Origin: Sclerotinia nivalis
Taxonomy: Eukaryota > Ascomycota > Leotiomycetes > Helotiales > Sclerotiniaceae
NCBI GenBank assembly: GCA_029531795.1
Contig: JAPEIS010000016.1
Coordinates: 1,488,001-1,552,000 of the forward strand
Direction: 5' to 3'
Length of the DNA: 64,000 nucleotides
Made by a program: the position numbers and the translations under genes. Shown here piece by piece: positions 11,634 through 22,627 of this stretch. The first letter of the stretch is position 1. Every line of letters starts with the position of its first letter. Under the pieces are notes generated by a model that was not told the origin of the DNA, did no database searches, and worked only from the letters and a program-made list of their open reading frames with translations.

Positions 11634-12990
11634 ATGCTAAATCTATTATCTAATGATTATAATTATCTTATTACAAAGAAGAAATTCAGAAATTGGATTA
11701 TTGCAAGAAAGGATGAATACAGAAACATTGAAATCATCAATGATTATATTATATTCAAATATCTTCAATATGATAAAGAACAGATTATGGATTACAATCT
11801 TACAGAAATCCTATAGAATGATTTTGAAGGTTTCAAATTAAAGCATTTCAGTATTATCAATAAAATAGAACTTCAAAAACTTAGAAAAGTTCTATATATT
11901 AATAAAGTATTCGTATTAAAAGACAATATAAAATCCAATCAAGTATTTTATACTGTTATAAGGATAAGAGATTATATTCTATAGACAAAACAATAGATCA
12001 AAGAACATCTAAAAAATAATAGCATTCTATCATCTAAGTTTCGATCAAAAGAATGCCTATATCAGATCGTTATAAATTACAATCGAAATACTGAAGAAGA
12101 TCTACTTTTAAAAATACCTTAACAAAAAGAAAAAAAAGAAAAAGAAAATGATTCAAATAAACAATCCGATATCGATAATAGCGAAGAGAAAAAGAAAGAA
12201 AGAAAAATAGAAAATAATCATCAATCATTTATCAATTTCTCAAGAATCTATAATGATAATGAAAAATACAAAGAGGATAATAATAATTTTGACTACAAAC
12301 TTTCAATCTTTTGGGAAATGATACAATAAATAGAAATTCCAAAAGAATTACTCTTCAAAGTATTCCCTATTATATTTAAAAGAAATACATTCGAATTCTT
12401 TTATATCAATTATATAGAACTACCAATTACCTTCAAAGAAATATATACTTTTATTAAACAAAATTTCGAAGAAGATCAATATTATCATTATATACTATAC
12501 AAATAGAACAATATAACTCTAAAAGGGATTCAAAAGAAAAACAAAGACAAACCCTTAAATGATTATTTAATATTAATAATTAAGAATCTATATCAACTAC
12601 AATTAAAACTTGAATCAAAAATGCATTCAACAAAACATCTTCATATACAATTAATATAAATATATAAGAATATCCCGGTATATAATATAGTATATATAAA
12701 TACAAAAGAGGATATATTAGAATTCATCAATCAATTGAATTAATCTATTAATATTTGGAGAAAGATCAATAAAAAAGATAAGGATTCAATATTCTTTATT
12801 GATCGAAAATACTATCATAATCTTCGATACGATTCCCACTCCCGAAATAACTTTTGAAATTGTAATCTAAAATGCTGGATTTGCAAAAAGAAAGAATGTT
12901 GTTCTACCAAACACTCGAAAAAAGAACAAGAAGAGTTTAGATAACAATATAAAACGAAGTTTAGAAAAAACAACAATTATACTTTCAAAC
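11634..12990 (+). pseudogene. Copia-A gag with zinc knuckle, broken
   Basis: This is the Gag of the element, which would package its RNA. The first open piece starts at 11634 (MLNLLSNDYNYLITKKKFRN), followed by stop-interrupted charged sequence. Near 12868-12920 is a well-kept cysteine cluster, CWICKKKECCSTKHSKKEQ, matching the CX2C...C...H zinc-knuckle-like motif of fungal Copia Gag. An overlapping open frame at 11653-11841 is a shadow. Confidence 0.8.
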
Positions 12991-13079
12991 AACATTTCGA
13001 TTAATAATTAATAAACTATAAAAGGGAATTAATCGATAACGAAAACAAATCCGATAAAAAGATAAGAGCCTTTTTCGCA

Positions 13080-13640
13080 AACTTAGAACTCAATGATAAC
13101 GATAAAAAGATCGACGATAGTTTCTTTATTAGTTTAGGACCTATTAATAAAAGGGAAGTATTCAATCAATTAATCAATCAATCCTTTCGTTATATAATAA
13201 CTAAAGAAACTAAAATTGAATTATTCTATTAAAAATCAATCTATATTAGCAAAGAGTTTTATAATATATATATCGATATAAAGGCTGTAAGATTTTCAAT
13301 AATAGAATTCGATCAATATCAAGTATAACAAAAGATATCCTATATCGAATACGATCCAAAAACAATTGGAATAGCGAATATCAGATTTGGAAAAGGAATT
13401 GCAATTTCAGTAAAGTTATTTTTTATTAAACTATTATTTGAAATAGTAGAATTTTATATTCTTGAAGTAGATATTCTATTTCTATTGAGTTTAGCAGATA
13501 TAGATCGATTCAAGATTTTCTACAACAATATTATTAATAAACTAGTTATATTAATACGAAACTATTCAGTTATTCAACGATTTAATTATGTTTTCCTAGT
13601 CTAAAAGATTAATATTAATGTATTTATTCAAGAAACAATC
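13080..13640 (+). pseudogene. Copia-A aspartic protease remnant
   Basis: Translation gives FYNIYIDIKAVRFS near 13255-13300, which aligns with the protease active-site segment of related Copia elements (the equivalent in Copia-C reads FISIIIDSKTLIKSTAG). The family motif is D-T/S-G. Here it is D-I-K, so the catalytic Asp remains but the loop is destroyed. Downstream comes the hydrophobic FYILEVDILFLLSLADIDRF segment typical of this protease. Confidence 0.7.
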
Positions 13641-13649
13641 CGATATAAT

Positions 13650-14400
13650 GAATGCTATATAATTAACATCGAACTTCATCAACTATATCGACAATTCGGC
13701 TATTCTTTTGTAAAAAGATTCCATCGAATTTTATAATGAATAGATTATAAAGAAGACTACAAAGTTATCAAACATTTTATCAAATATTATGAACATTATC
13801 AAAAATATAGGAAATCATTTGGAAGATTCAAATTCATATTACTTAAGGATATTGAGTTTAATTATTCTATTATAGTTGATATTATATATATCAATGGGAA
13901 ATCCGTTCTTTATATAATAAACAAGACAATCTGTTATCAAATAGTTCGATAATTAGAAAATATCTCTGCGAAATATATATAAGATAAAATTAGAGAGTAT
14001 TGGATTGATGTTTATATTGGACCGCCCGAATATATTGTTCATAATACAGGAAAGAATTTCATAACAAAAGAATTTATACAATATATAAATATAATAATTA
14101 TTACTACGAAAAATATATCTATAAAAGTATACAATTTTGTTAATATAATAGAATGCTATTATTATCTATTCTGAAGAATCTATATTATATTGAATCAAGA
14201 ACTCAAAGATACAGAATTTACAAATACAATATTGTTTCAAATAGTTGTCAAAGTTGTAAATGATATAATAGGATTTGATGGAATTATATCTATTTTATTA
14301 ATATTCGGTATTTATTTTCGAATGAATGAAATCAATCTATTAATCAAAACCATTGTTCAATATACTAATATTATTCAGAAAGTTATGGAAAAAGTATGAA
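13650..14400 (+). pseudogene. Copia-A integrase remnant
   Basis: The HHCC-type N-terminal region (IELHQLYRQFGYSFV near 13670) is followed by a core with SIIVDIIYINGKSVLY near 13870 (first catalytic Asp) and GPPEYIVHNTGKNF near 14020-14060, where the second catalytic Asp has become Asn. The final segment around 14140 keeps an IIEC string matching the third acidic position. A 69-residue open piece at 14190-14399 is the C-terminal part. The equivalent Copia-C segment keeps the second Asp (YDTGKNF). Confidence 0.8.
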
Positions 14401-14979
14401 AGATTCGAATAGAACGTTAAATATAGGAAGTATTAAAACAACGAAACGGATCTTCTATTTCAAAAGTTTATATATTATCTATCAATTTTGATGTTTTAGT
14501 ATAAAGAAAAGATAAAAAAGACAATCGATTTGAAGAATAAATTGGATTTTATGAATTATTAATTATAGAAAGAGAAATATACTCAATTCAACTTCCAAAT
14601 GAATTAATAAGATTCAGATTTATTGTTGTACGATTATTTTATACTGAATTAGAATTAGAAGAATTAGAAGAAATCAATAATGAAGAAATCGATAATAGTA
14701 ACAATAAAGAAATTGATAACAACGACAACAACGATATTATTGTAATAGAAACTCCTTCGCAATTTACTTCTCAAACAATATCAATACTACAACCTAAAAC
14801 ACTATTATCAAAAGAACAATCGAGAATCCGATTTCGAAAAAAGGTAAGGAACAATTTGATCAATATAATTAATATAATCAATTTGATCAATTCTGATAAT
14901 AAAACCAAAACAAGCGAAAAACCATTATTTCAAATTACAATATTCCTTCAAAAAATAGAAGAAAAAAAGTTTCTAAATC

Positions 14980-15960
14980 CATTTAATGAAATATTCATCG
15001 AAAATAGAGATCTATCTTTCTGATATATCGAATTATATCAAAAAGAGTTTAATAGATTTATAGAAAATGAAGTTTTCGAAAAAATTAAAGAAAGTGATAT
15101 CTTTAAAAGAATAAGGATCTTTAGATCACGATTTGTTAATGAAATGAAATATAAAGATACAGAAAAAGCATTCCCAAAATCAAGATTAGTAATCCAAGTA
15201 TATTATAATAAAAGCAAGATTAATGTTTTAATACAATCATTTATATTTTAAAGAATTAGATAATATATTATCATAGTATTTGCAACAATATTGAGAAAGA
15301 ATATAAAAACTGATATTCTTCTACAAAATATTATATAAATATATATACAATCAGTTACAAATCTGAATAGAATATTCTATATTTGATCCTTAATAAAATT
15401 CAAGTTATTAAAAGGGGTAATATAATGTATTATCAAATCATTATATAGTGTTTCTAAAATCGTAAACTATTGGTTTGGAATATATTATAGTTATTATCAA
15501 GAAAAGCTAGGAATGATATAATCAACCTTTGATCTTTGTTTATTATATATGAATAAAAAAGGCTTTGATATTGTAAAACTACAAATTAATAATATATTTA
15601 TTGTAATCGATAAAGAATTTGTAAAATTAAAACAAGAACAACTAGAAAAAGCGAATTTTATAATTAAAGAACAAAAATATCTATCAAAAGATATACCTTT
15701 TAAATTCAATAACAATATAATCTCTTTGAAAGACAACAAGTTTTATTTTAATCAAAAAAAACAATATGATAATCTGAAGTTAATTATATCAGAAAACTCA
15801 GATTTGAAAGGAACAAAAGGCAAAATCCATACGAATATTACCTTCAAGGATCAATATATTGTTCAATATACTCGAAGAGTATATATAACTATTGTTTATC
15901 AATTAGAAGCTTTTTATTATCTTTCAATTGCTATTTAGATAATTAATTCGAAAGAAAACG
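14980..15960 (+). pseudogene. Copia-A reverse transcriptase remnant
   Basis: This is the RT of a Copia polyprotein. The N-terminal motif region (ELYQKEFNRFIENEVFEK, then IRIFRSRFVNEMKYKDTEK) is near 15030-15170. The longest open piece (15549-15938, 129 residues) covers the palm and thumb. The catalytic pair, Asp-Asp in the family (TDD), reads QINNIFIV here, so both Asp are Asn, as expected from G-to-A changes. This alone would abolish polymerase activity. The minus-strand open frame over 15497-15739 is a shadow. Confidence 0.83.
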
Positions 15961-16009
15961 ATATCAAAAAGCTCAACAAAACCATTAAATAGTAAATAAA
16001 AAGCTTATC

Positions 16010-16380
16010 AAAAGGATTCATTTTTGTATCATTTGATTTAAATAGTATAAGAGTAATTGCTTTTATAGATACATCCTTTATTAATAATACAGATATGTTA
16101 TCTCAGATTGAATATATGATTTGTTTAATGGATAAGGATAATAATATTAATATTATTCATTGGTCTTTTGTTAAATGCAAAAGAATAACAAAAAGTATTC
16201 GAATATCTGAATTATACGGATTAGTTTTAGGCTTTGATATAAAGGTTGTAATCAAAAGCATTATTAATATTATTATTCAATCAAAAAAAAAAGATCTTTT
16301 TTTTTGGTATATATTGATTTTAATTTATTATTTGAATTATTTATTAAACTAGATTTTATTATAAAGAAGAGATTTATAAT
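16010..16380 (+). pseudogene. Copia-A RNase H remnant
   Basis: An 85-residue open piece contains the Copia RNase H signature: SQIEYMICLMD, NINIIHWSFVKCKRITKS, then SELYGLVLGFD, where the Glu of the SELYA-type motif is kept. Its match in Copia-C is at 44510-44908 on the other strand. Confidence 0.85.
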
Positions 16381-16611
16381 CGATATTCTTTTGTTACAAT
16401 AATCTTATGAATAAAGAGAAATCATTGAAATCAAATAGATCAATAAAGGATCAAACCTTGTTGATATTATAATTAAAGATAAATCCTGTTAAATATTAAA
16501 GGAGCTAATCTATACAAATAAGATTATTATCAAAGAGACGAAATGGGTGGAAAGAAAGGATTAAGGAATTGAAGGAATTCGGATTATATAACTTTTTAGA
16601 GAAATTGCTAG

Positions 16612-16818
16612 TGTCAGGATCACAGTTATATAATCATGAATTATAGTTAAATCATATAATCGTATTAGATTATATGATTATAAAGGACTGTACAAGTTCC
16701 TTCAATATATATTTAAAGAGCTCGTTCTTTCAATATAGATAGTAACAATCAAGAATCAAGTTTTATCAAATAGATTAAAGTAATTTACACTTTGAACCTT
16801 ACCATTTCGATACCAACA
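16612..16818 (+). repeat. 3' LTR of Copia-A
   Basis: 207 bp, starting TGTCAGGATC and ending ATACCAACA. A perfect stem-loop with 12-bp arms and a 6-nt loop lies at 16650-16679. Confidence 0.95.
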
Positions 16819-16823
16819 GATAT

Positions 16824-17219
16824 ATAATATACTATTTTATAAGTTGATTTTGATTGATTTCTAAGTTTATAAAAACAATGGGAATATTAAGATTATTCTT
16901 TGTATATAGGTTTATTGGATATTTTTTATAAAAGCTTTTTGATTAAAATATAATGATTTTATTTGTAGATTTTGTAAATTTGAAGATTGAATTTGAAATA
17001 ATTTTGGAATTTTTAATTTAAAAAGAATAAAGAATAAAAATTTTTGCAAATATATAATAGTTTAGATATTGTTTTAAAAAACAAAATAATATAATAATAG
17101 AAAAGAGTAAAATAGAAAAGGAAAAGGAAAAAAATATTGTAAATTTGAATAATAAAATTGAAAAGATCATTTATTTGTTTATATAAACAAAGGTTGTATA
17201 ATAAAAATAACAATAGTAA
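16824..17219. other. AT-rich DNA right of Copia-A
   Basis: This is the continuation of the site into which Copia-A inserted. The open frame at 17013-17213 is low-complexity Phe/Leu/Tyr sequence and not convincing as a gene. No other structure is seen. Confidence 0.45.
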
Positions 17220-17660
17220 AGGTAATAAGGGATTATTATTGATAAATAAACAATAATAATAATAGTAAAGATAATAAAGATAGTAAAGATGATAAAAATA
17301 ATTGATAAGATTGGTAAAGTTAGTAAGGATAGTAAGGATAGTAAAAATGATAAGGATAATTAGTAAAAATAATAAGGATAGTAAGGATAATTAGTAAGAA
17401 TAATAAAGATAGTAAGGATGATAAGAATGATTGGTAAGGATAGTAAAAATAGTCAGGATGGTCAAATGGAAATTGAGTAAACCTGATTAGTAAAATTAGT
17501 AAGATTGATAAGGATAGTAAGGATAATTGATAAGGATGATTGGTAAGTTTGATAAGGATAGTAAGGATAATAAGAATAATGAGAATAATAAAGATAATAA
17601 GGATAATAAGAATGATAAAGATAGTAAAGATAGTATAAGAATAATAATAAGAATAATAAT
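17220..17660 (+). repeat. Degenerate nine-base minisatellite (AAGGATAGT type)
   Basis: Dozens of imperfect copies of a nine-base unit of the form AAGGATAGT or AAGGATAAT run through this stretch. Either strand gives low-complexity open frames (Asp/Lys/Ser/Asn-rich on plus, Leu/Ser-rich on minus), which I treat as by-products. The same unit occurs in reverse complement at 20840-21069 and 22202-22250. Confidence 0.85.
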
Positions 17661-17848
17661 TTTGATCTTGAAATTTACTTTCAATAATTCTAATTTGAAG
17701 TTTATTTATAATTGATAAACAATATTATACTTTATAATTTATATTGTTTTGATTATTTAATTTATATTCAAAATATTTATAGTTTTATTATTCATCAAAA
17801 CAAATATACTACTAAACAATATATTATTCAAAAATCAATCAATATAAT

Positions 17849-18030
17849 TGTCACGGGTAATCACATGTTACCTAATCACATGACTAGTGATCTACGATCA
17901 TCATATCATCGTATGATCATCATACTCTTTCCTACGTCATTTATATCGTACGATTATCGTATGTTTTCTTATATCATTCGTATTCAGGCTATTCTAAATC
18001 CTTGATTATCCTTGCGATTAATCAAGTTGA
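17849..18030 (+). repeat. GC-richer LTR-like patch starting TGTCACGGG
   Basis: This patch stands out from its surroundings by normal base composition. It opens with TGTCACGGGTAATCACATG, sharing the first nine bases with the Gypsy LTR family, then contains overlapping ATCATCGTATGATC-type inverted repeats. The right boundary is not defined and no second copy occurs in the window. It could be the 5' LTR or a solo LTR of a further Gypsy family. Confidence 0.45.
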
Positions 18031-18377
18031 TCCTTTTGATTATTATCAAAATATATAATATTTCTAAAAAATGTTTAAAGAAAAGTTTAGAAAGGAAATA
18101 TACAATTTATATTGATATATTGGAATTAATAAAAAATAAAACATCAAATCCAATTTATAGTATAAGGGAATTTACAATATACAATAACTTAACAATTATC
18201 AATCCTCGAAAACTTGGAAATCATCGAATTTACTCTTTAATAATAACCTTACAAAGCATTTATATAATCCTTACAAATTTTGTGAATAAATCTATTCAAA
18301 ATAGAAAGTTTTTTATAAACAATTTATTAATTGAAATCAATATCAAAAATATTACTATTCTAATTTTCTATTTTTGA
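18012..18377 (+). pseudogene. Unrecognised 121-residue open frame, cut by the pogo insertion
   Basis: The frame is Ile/Lys/Asn-rich (central segment NPRKLGNHRIYSLIITLQS) and ends shortly before the Fot1/pogo transposon. The sequence continues beyond the transposon at 20612-20750 with a Lys/Glu-rich, possibly coiled-coil segment (EIKEMQYQLKKTNN), so both parts probably belonged to one coding region that the transposon interrupted. No family is recognised. Confidence 0.4.
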
Positions 18378-18424
18378 AAACTAAAAAAACTACAAAATTT
18401 GAAAAAAAAATAAAGAAAGAAATA

Positions 18425-18470
18425 ACCGATATCCCTACATCGTGCACGACCCCACATCTTGCACGCCCCC
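18425..18470 (+). repeat. Left terminal inverted repeat of Fot1/pogo
   Basis: It begins ACCGATATCCCTACATCG next to TA and pairs with the right end with only a few C/T differences. Confidence 0.9.
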
Positions 18471-18589
18471 TATATCACAACTACGATCATTTCAAAATTC
18501 GATATTAATTATAATTTATAAGATATAAAACTACGATTTCTTTTGATATATGAAAAGATATAGTATTATCTAATAGAATCAAAAAATCT

Positions 18590-20538
18590 TTATTTCATCA
18601 ATTTCGACGAAATCTTGATGTATTGTCCGGTTTTTGAATGCAATACCCCTTCTTCTCCTTTTATTACTGATTTATTAATCTTTATGATATCGTGATCCTT
18701 TATAGCTTCCTTAGATACTAGGCCTATAGTATGAGAATGTTTTGGAGTCATTTGAACTCTTTTAACAAAAGGTATTAATGATTTCCGAGCTTTTTTTATC
18801 TCCTCCTTAATATTATATGCAATTTGATAATCAACCTTTCTTTGCGCTATTCTTTCTTTAATCATTCTATCCCTTTGTTCCCTTTCAATTTTCTTTTCAG
18901 TTTTCTTTTACTTCTTAGTTTCCTTTTTCTATTCAGCAGTTAGTATTTTAGTCGATTGGTAAACTCTAGTTCTCTTAATTTGCGAAGGGGAGTATAAAAA
19001 AGCATCTCCGTTCTTTTTCCTTATAAGGTTTAAATATTTGGAACAGGTCCTTTTCTTCCTTTCGATCTTTAGAGTTTCTTTTAGATCTTTTGCTTTATAC
19101 AATTGGATATTAGTATTAGCTGTATTCGTAAATACAGCTTTAAAAACCTTCTAAGTGATATCAGGATCCTGTTTGAAGCGAAATTCTAATTTGAAGTAAT
19201 AAAGAGTTTTAGTTGTATATAGTATCTTTATTTTATTTCCTGTAAATTGTATCGATGTAGATGGTGTAGAAACTCTTTTAGGTTCGATATTATGAATCGT
19301 AATGTTTTTATTTATAGGATAAATGCTTGCTTTTTCGAAAGATTTCAGGATATTATAAGTAGTAGCAGATTGAACCCAAGTTACCTTAAATATTATCCAA
19401 AAGTTATATTTCGATATTCCAACGATATCCCTGCTTTTGTGTATTAGATTGTTGAGTTCTATATTATAATTCGTTGAAAAGGGAAGTAAGTAGTTTATAT
19501 CAAGAGGTTGTAATCGATGCGTAGAGTGGGGGGGGAGAATCAACAAAATGATCTTCAATTCATTGTATTTCAATATAAATTCTATATTTATATAGCTAGA
19601 ATAACTATCTATAATCAATAAACGATATCCTTTCCTTGCTTTTGAATAAGTATAATATTGAAAGACTTTGATAAGCCAAGTAAGGTCGAATGTATTCGAT
19701 GATCATCTATTGTTTGAAGCTCCGAAATAAGCTTGATTTTTTACTTTTATTTTATCAATCTATGTATTCTGTAGATCTCTAGATTCCTTTTTATAAATTA
19801 GAGTAGAAAGGATAGTCGTTTTGTTGGTATATATGTATATTAAAAGGGTGATAAATTTTCTCGATCTATTTTATCTAGCTTTCGTAATTCTATTACGATT
19901 ATATGTATTAGCATTTATTATCCTTTTTATAGTTCTCCCTAAATCAATAAGAAAGCCTTTTTCGTTCCAATTGTATATATTCTTCGATGATATATTGTAT
20001 TTTGTAATCACTTTTGTTAACTAAATAGAAAAAAGAAGGATATTAATATAACTCTTTTAAATAATAAAATTCAACAATAATGTAAAATAATTCAAATCAG
20101 ATTATAAAAATGTTCAAACATAGTAATATTATTAACTTTCATATACAAATTATCAATACATCGGAGATACCAATTTTGAAAATATATTTTATGCCTTTTC
20201 GCAAAATTTGCCATCCAATTCTTCTTTAGAAAACAATTTATGATCTCTTCTGCAAGGTTTTTGATTATACAATTTGTAAAAGGTATAGATCTTTATATCA
20301 ACTTATTGATTTGATCAATTAAAATCTTTTCTTGTTTTTTTGAAAGAGATTGGTGAGTTTCAATATATACAGTACTACGGGAGGTGGTTTTGCTTTTATA
20401 ACACCGAAAAAGTGTCGAACAATTGATTTTGAAGAAATTAGCTATTTGAATATATTTAGGATGCTCTATATCTTTAATTTGAGCTAATATAAGCTCTATA
20501 CGGGCCTCTGGAGGTATATTGTCGCTGTATCCGTCCAT
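18590..20538 (-). pseudogene. Fot1/pogo transposase, lightly broken
   Basis: The frame starts at 20538 with MDGYSDNIPPEARIELI and a psq-like helix-turn-helix (KYIQIANFFKINCSTLFRCY, residues about 28-47), followed by the CENP-B-like start LSKKQEKILI. The DDE_1 catalytic domain follows: YNWNEKGFLIDLGRT near 19960 aligns with the family D-E-K-G motif, with its first catalytic Asp apparently changed to Asn. Next is LIIDSYSSYIN near 19610 (second Asp, family DGHSSH), then ILPPHSTHRLQPLDI near 19530 (third Asp). An open C-terminal piece at 18590-18865 is basic and well preserved. In-frame stops occur in the middle, for example near 19700 and 19760. It would act in the nucleus on its own terminal repeats. 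Confidence 0.88.
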
Positions 20539-20563
20539 AGTGGTTGATATTTTATAAAATTAA

Positions 20564-20609
20564 AAGTGCGTGCAAGATGTAGGGTCGTGCACGATATAGA
20601 GATATCGGT
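20564..20609 (-). repeat. Right terminal inverted repeat of Fot1/pogo
   Basis: On the minus strand it begins ACCGATATCTCTATATCG, the partner of 18425-18470. Confidence 0.9.
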
Positions 20610-20839
20610 TAATAAAAAAACAAAAGCTTTTTAGAATTCAATAAAAACAAGAGATTAAAGAAATGCAATATCAATTGAAGAAAACTAATAATACTAAAGA
20701 TAATATTAAATATTATAAAGCCAAAAAAAAATAGTATAATTATCAAATAAATTAATATTCTAATTCTTTTTGAACTATCAAACTTTATTTATATATTTTA
20801 ATATTTTTTTTTCTTTTTTCCTTTATTATTTTCTTACAA

Positions 20840-21069
20840 CTTTCTTATCATCCTAATCATTCTAATTATCCTGATCATTCAAATTATCTTAATCATCCTA
20901 ACCATCCTTACCATCCTAACCATCTTTACCATCCTAATCATTCTTACCATCCTTACTATCTTTACCATCTCATCTTTATCATCCTTATCATCCTTATCAT
21001 CCTTATTAGCTTTATCATCCTGATTATTCTTATTAACTTTATCATTCTAACCATTTTAATCATTTTTAC
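20840..21069 (-). repeat. Nine-base minisatellite, inverted relative to 17220-17660
   Basis: Units of the form CATCCTTAC or CATCCTAAC repeat with variation. The reverse complement is the unit seen at 17220-17660. The array is interrupted by the 1.13-kb inverted-repeat element and resumes at 22202-22250. Confidence 0.85.
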
Positions 21070-21071
21070 TA

Positions 21072-22199
21072 CAGTTCTCATCACTCAACTACATACAAAA
21101 AAGTTATTTTTTTCAGAATTGAATAATTTTTATATCAAAATGTAGCCCTGTATCGGGGGAGTATAGTGAACTAATTTTTTTTCGAAAATATTTATTCAAT
21201 CTTTTTTAATTTAAGAAATAAATTTTTCTTCAAAATATTTTGAAATATAAGTGATCAAAAATCAAAAAATGACATTTCATATGATATACCATCTTTTTGT
21301 ATTATCACTACTATTCTCTTTTTTGTTATCGTTTATATACTTACAATTACAAACTCTTATTATCATTATCTTGAAGCTATTCAGAAAATATAAATCATAT
21401 TCCTAAAAAATATAATTCATAGATTAATCTATAATATATGAATAAAATTGTAGGAAATAATCTCAAGATTTTATTCAAACTTTATTTCTATATTATATAA
21501 ACATAAATTACATTTGAATTAAACTATTTTAATACTATAAATAATTCAAAATAAAGAGCTCAAACAATCTCAAAAGATTGTATACAAATATTCAATCAGA
21601 ATCTTTAACTTTTAATAAATTCAAAGATCTTAGTAAAAAAGAATAAAAGGTTTTGTAATCAAGTTTCTAGATTTATAGATAGATATAAAAAGGGATTGAA
21701 TATAAAAACAATAATATAATTATTTGAAGTTGCTGAGTCAGTATCCTATTCGCTGTATAATCTTATATATAAGCTTTCTATAAAACCTATATTACAATAA
21801 CAATATATACTTGCAACTCTATATTTTCGTATTTCAATAATAATATATATAAAGATAGAAAAGGTATAGAAAGATTTCAAAGAAGATAATGAAGGAATTT
21901 GATAATTAAAAATTAATTAGTTTATATAAAATAATACGAGATGCGAGATTTTACCTTTTTACGATAAGTCCGATAAGGGTTAGATAAGCCCGATAAGAGT
22001 TTAAACGTACGGACTTTTTTCTCAAAATATTTTGAAATATATATATTTCTAGTAAATTGTATTAAAAATAAACTATATACAGGTTCAAATTTATTTTTGC
22101 TTTAATAAATTCCCCTAAGTCAGATCTATATTTCGGTGTAAAGTTTATAAAATTCTGAAAAGAATAATCTTTTTGTATGTAGTTGGGTGATGAGAACTG
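21072..22199. mobile_element. 1128-bp element with about 200-bp terminal inverted repeats and TA target site
   Basis: The outer 50 bp at each end (starting CAGTTCTCATCAC) are almost perfect inverted copies, and weaker similarity extends about 200 bp inward, including a shared CAAAATATTTTG. A TA flanks both ends (21070-21071 and 22200-22201), and the insertion splits the minisatellite cleanly. I see no transposase motif inside, so this is a non-autonomous or gutted transposon. The CAGT start and TA site suggest Tc1/mariner. Confidence 0.85.
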
Positions 22200-22201
22200 T
22201 A

Positions 22202-22626
22202 TCCTTACTATTCTAACCATCTTTACTAGTCTTACCATTTTTACTATTTAATATCGATTGAAACTTTATCATTATATAGTTATACTGTAATTTTAATTGT
22301 TTGTCTATTGTATCATTATTATTATCGATATCGAAAGCTAATATATCTTTACAAATATTATATAAATATACCGAAAGTATATAGAACGACAAATGATACC
22401 ATTAATACTTATAACGCCAATTGATATCGTTTTGATACTTTATATTAGTTCTATTGATATATTTTGATATCGTTTTGATACTTTATATTAATTCTGTTGA
22501 TGTCGATTGGTAAACGATCGATACCAAAAGAATTTATATAGAGCGCCATCGGTACTCTTTCGGCATCGACCACAGAGTTTATTAATTCCGAGATTTTCCG
22601 GGGCTCAAAATATTTTGCGGATATAC
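22202..22626. other. Minisatellite tail, 42-bp tandem repeat and GC-rich LTR-like patch
   Basis: 22202-22250 continues the nine-base minisatellite. At about 22422-22500, the string TGATATCGTTTTGATACTT recurs with a 42-bp period. 22500-22620 has near-normal GC content, and on the minus strand contains CGCTCTATATAAATTC, a TATA-box-like context resembling an LTR promoter, and ends CATCAACA. I could not fix its borders or find a partner. The minus-strand open frame at 22451-22654 spans it and is probably fortuitous. Confidence 0.45.
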
Positions 22627-22627
22627 A

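Larger units (their letters stand above)
10975..16818 (+). mobile_element. Copia-A: Ty1/Copia LTR retrotransposon, 5.84 kb
   Basis: Two 207-bp LTRs of the TGTCGGGAT...ATACCAACA type flank a plus-strand gag-protease-integrase-RT-RNase H, the Copia order. The perfect 5-bp target duplication gatat lies at 10970-10974 and 16819-16823. The element is structurally complete but coding-dead: stops are frequent and several catalytic acids are replaced. Confidence 0.95.
18425..20609 (-). mobile_element. Fot1/pogo-type DNA transposon, 2185 bp
   Basis: Inverted repeats of roughly 45 bp start ACCGATATC at each end and share CGTGCACGACC and CATCTTGCACGC inside. They are flanked by a TA target duplication (18423-18424 and 20610-20611). 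Size, TA site and transposase match the Fot1/pogo group. It is markedly less mutated than the LTR elements around it, with few stops across the transposase. Confidence 0.93.

Noticed and set aside
17496..17715. Overlapping open frames on both strands (Leu/Ser-rich and Asp/Lys-rich)
   Set aside because: They are by-products of the nine-base minisatellite. No start context or conservation is visible.
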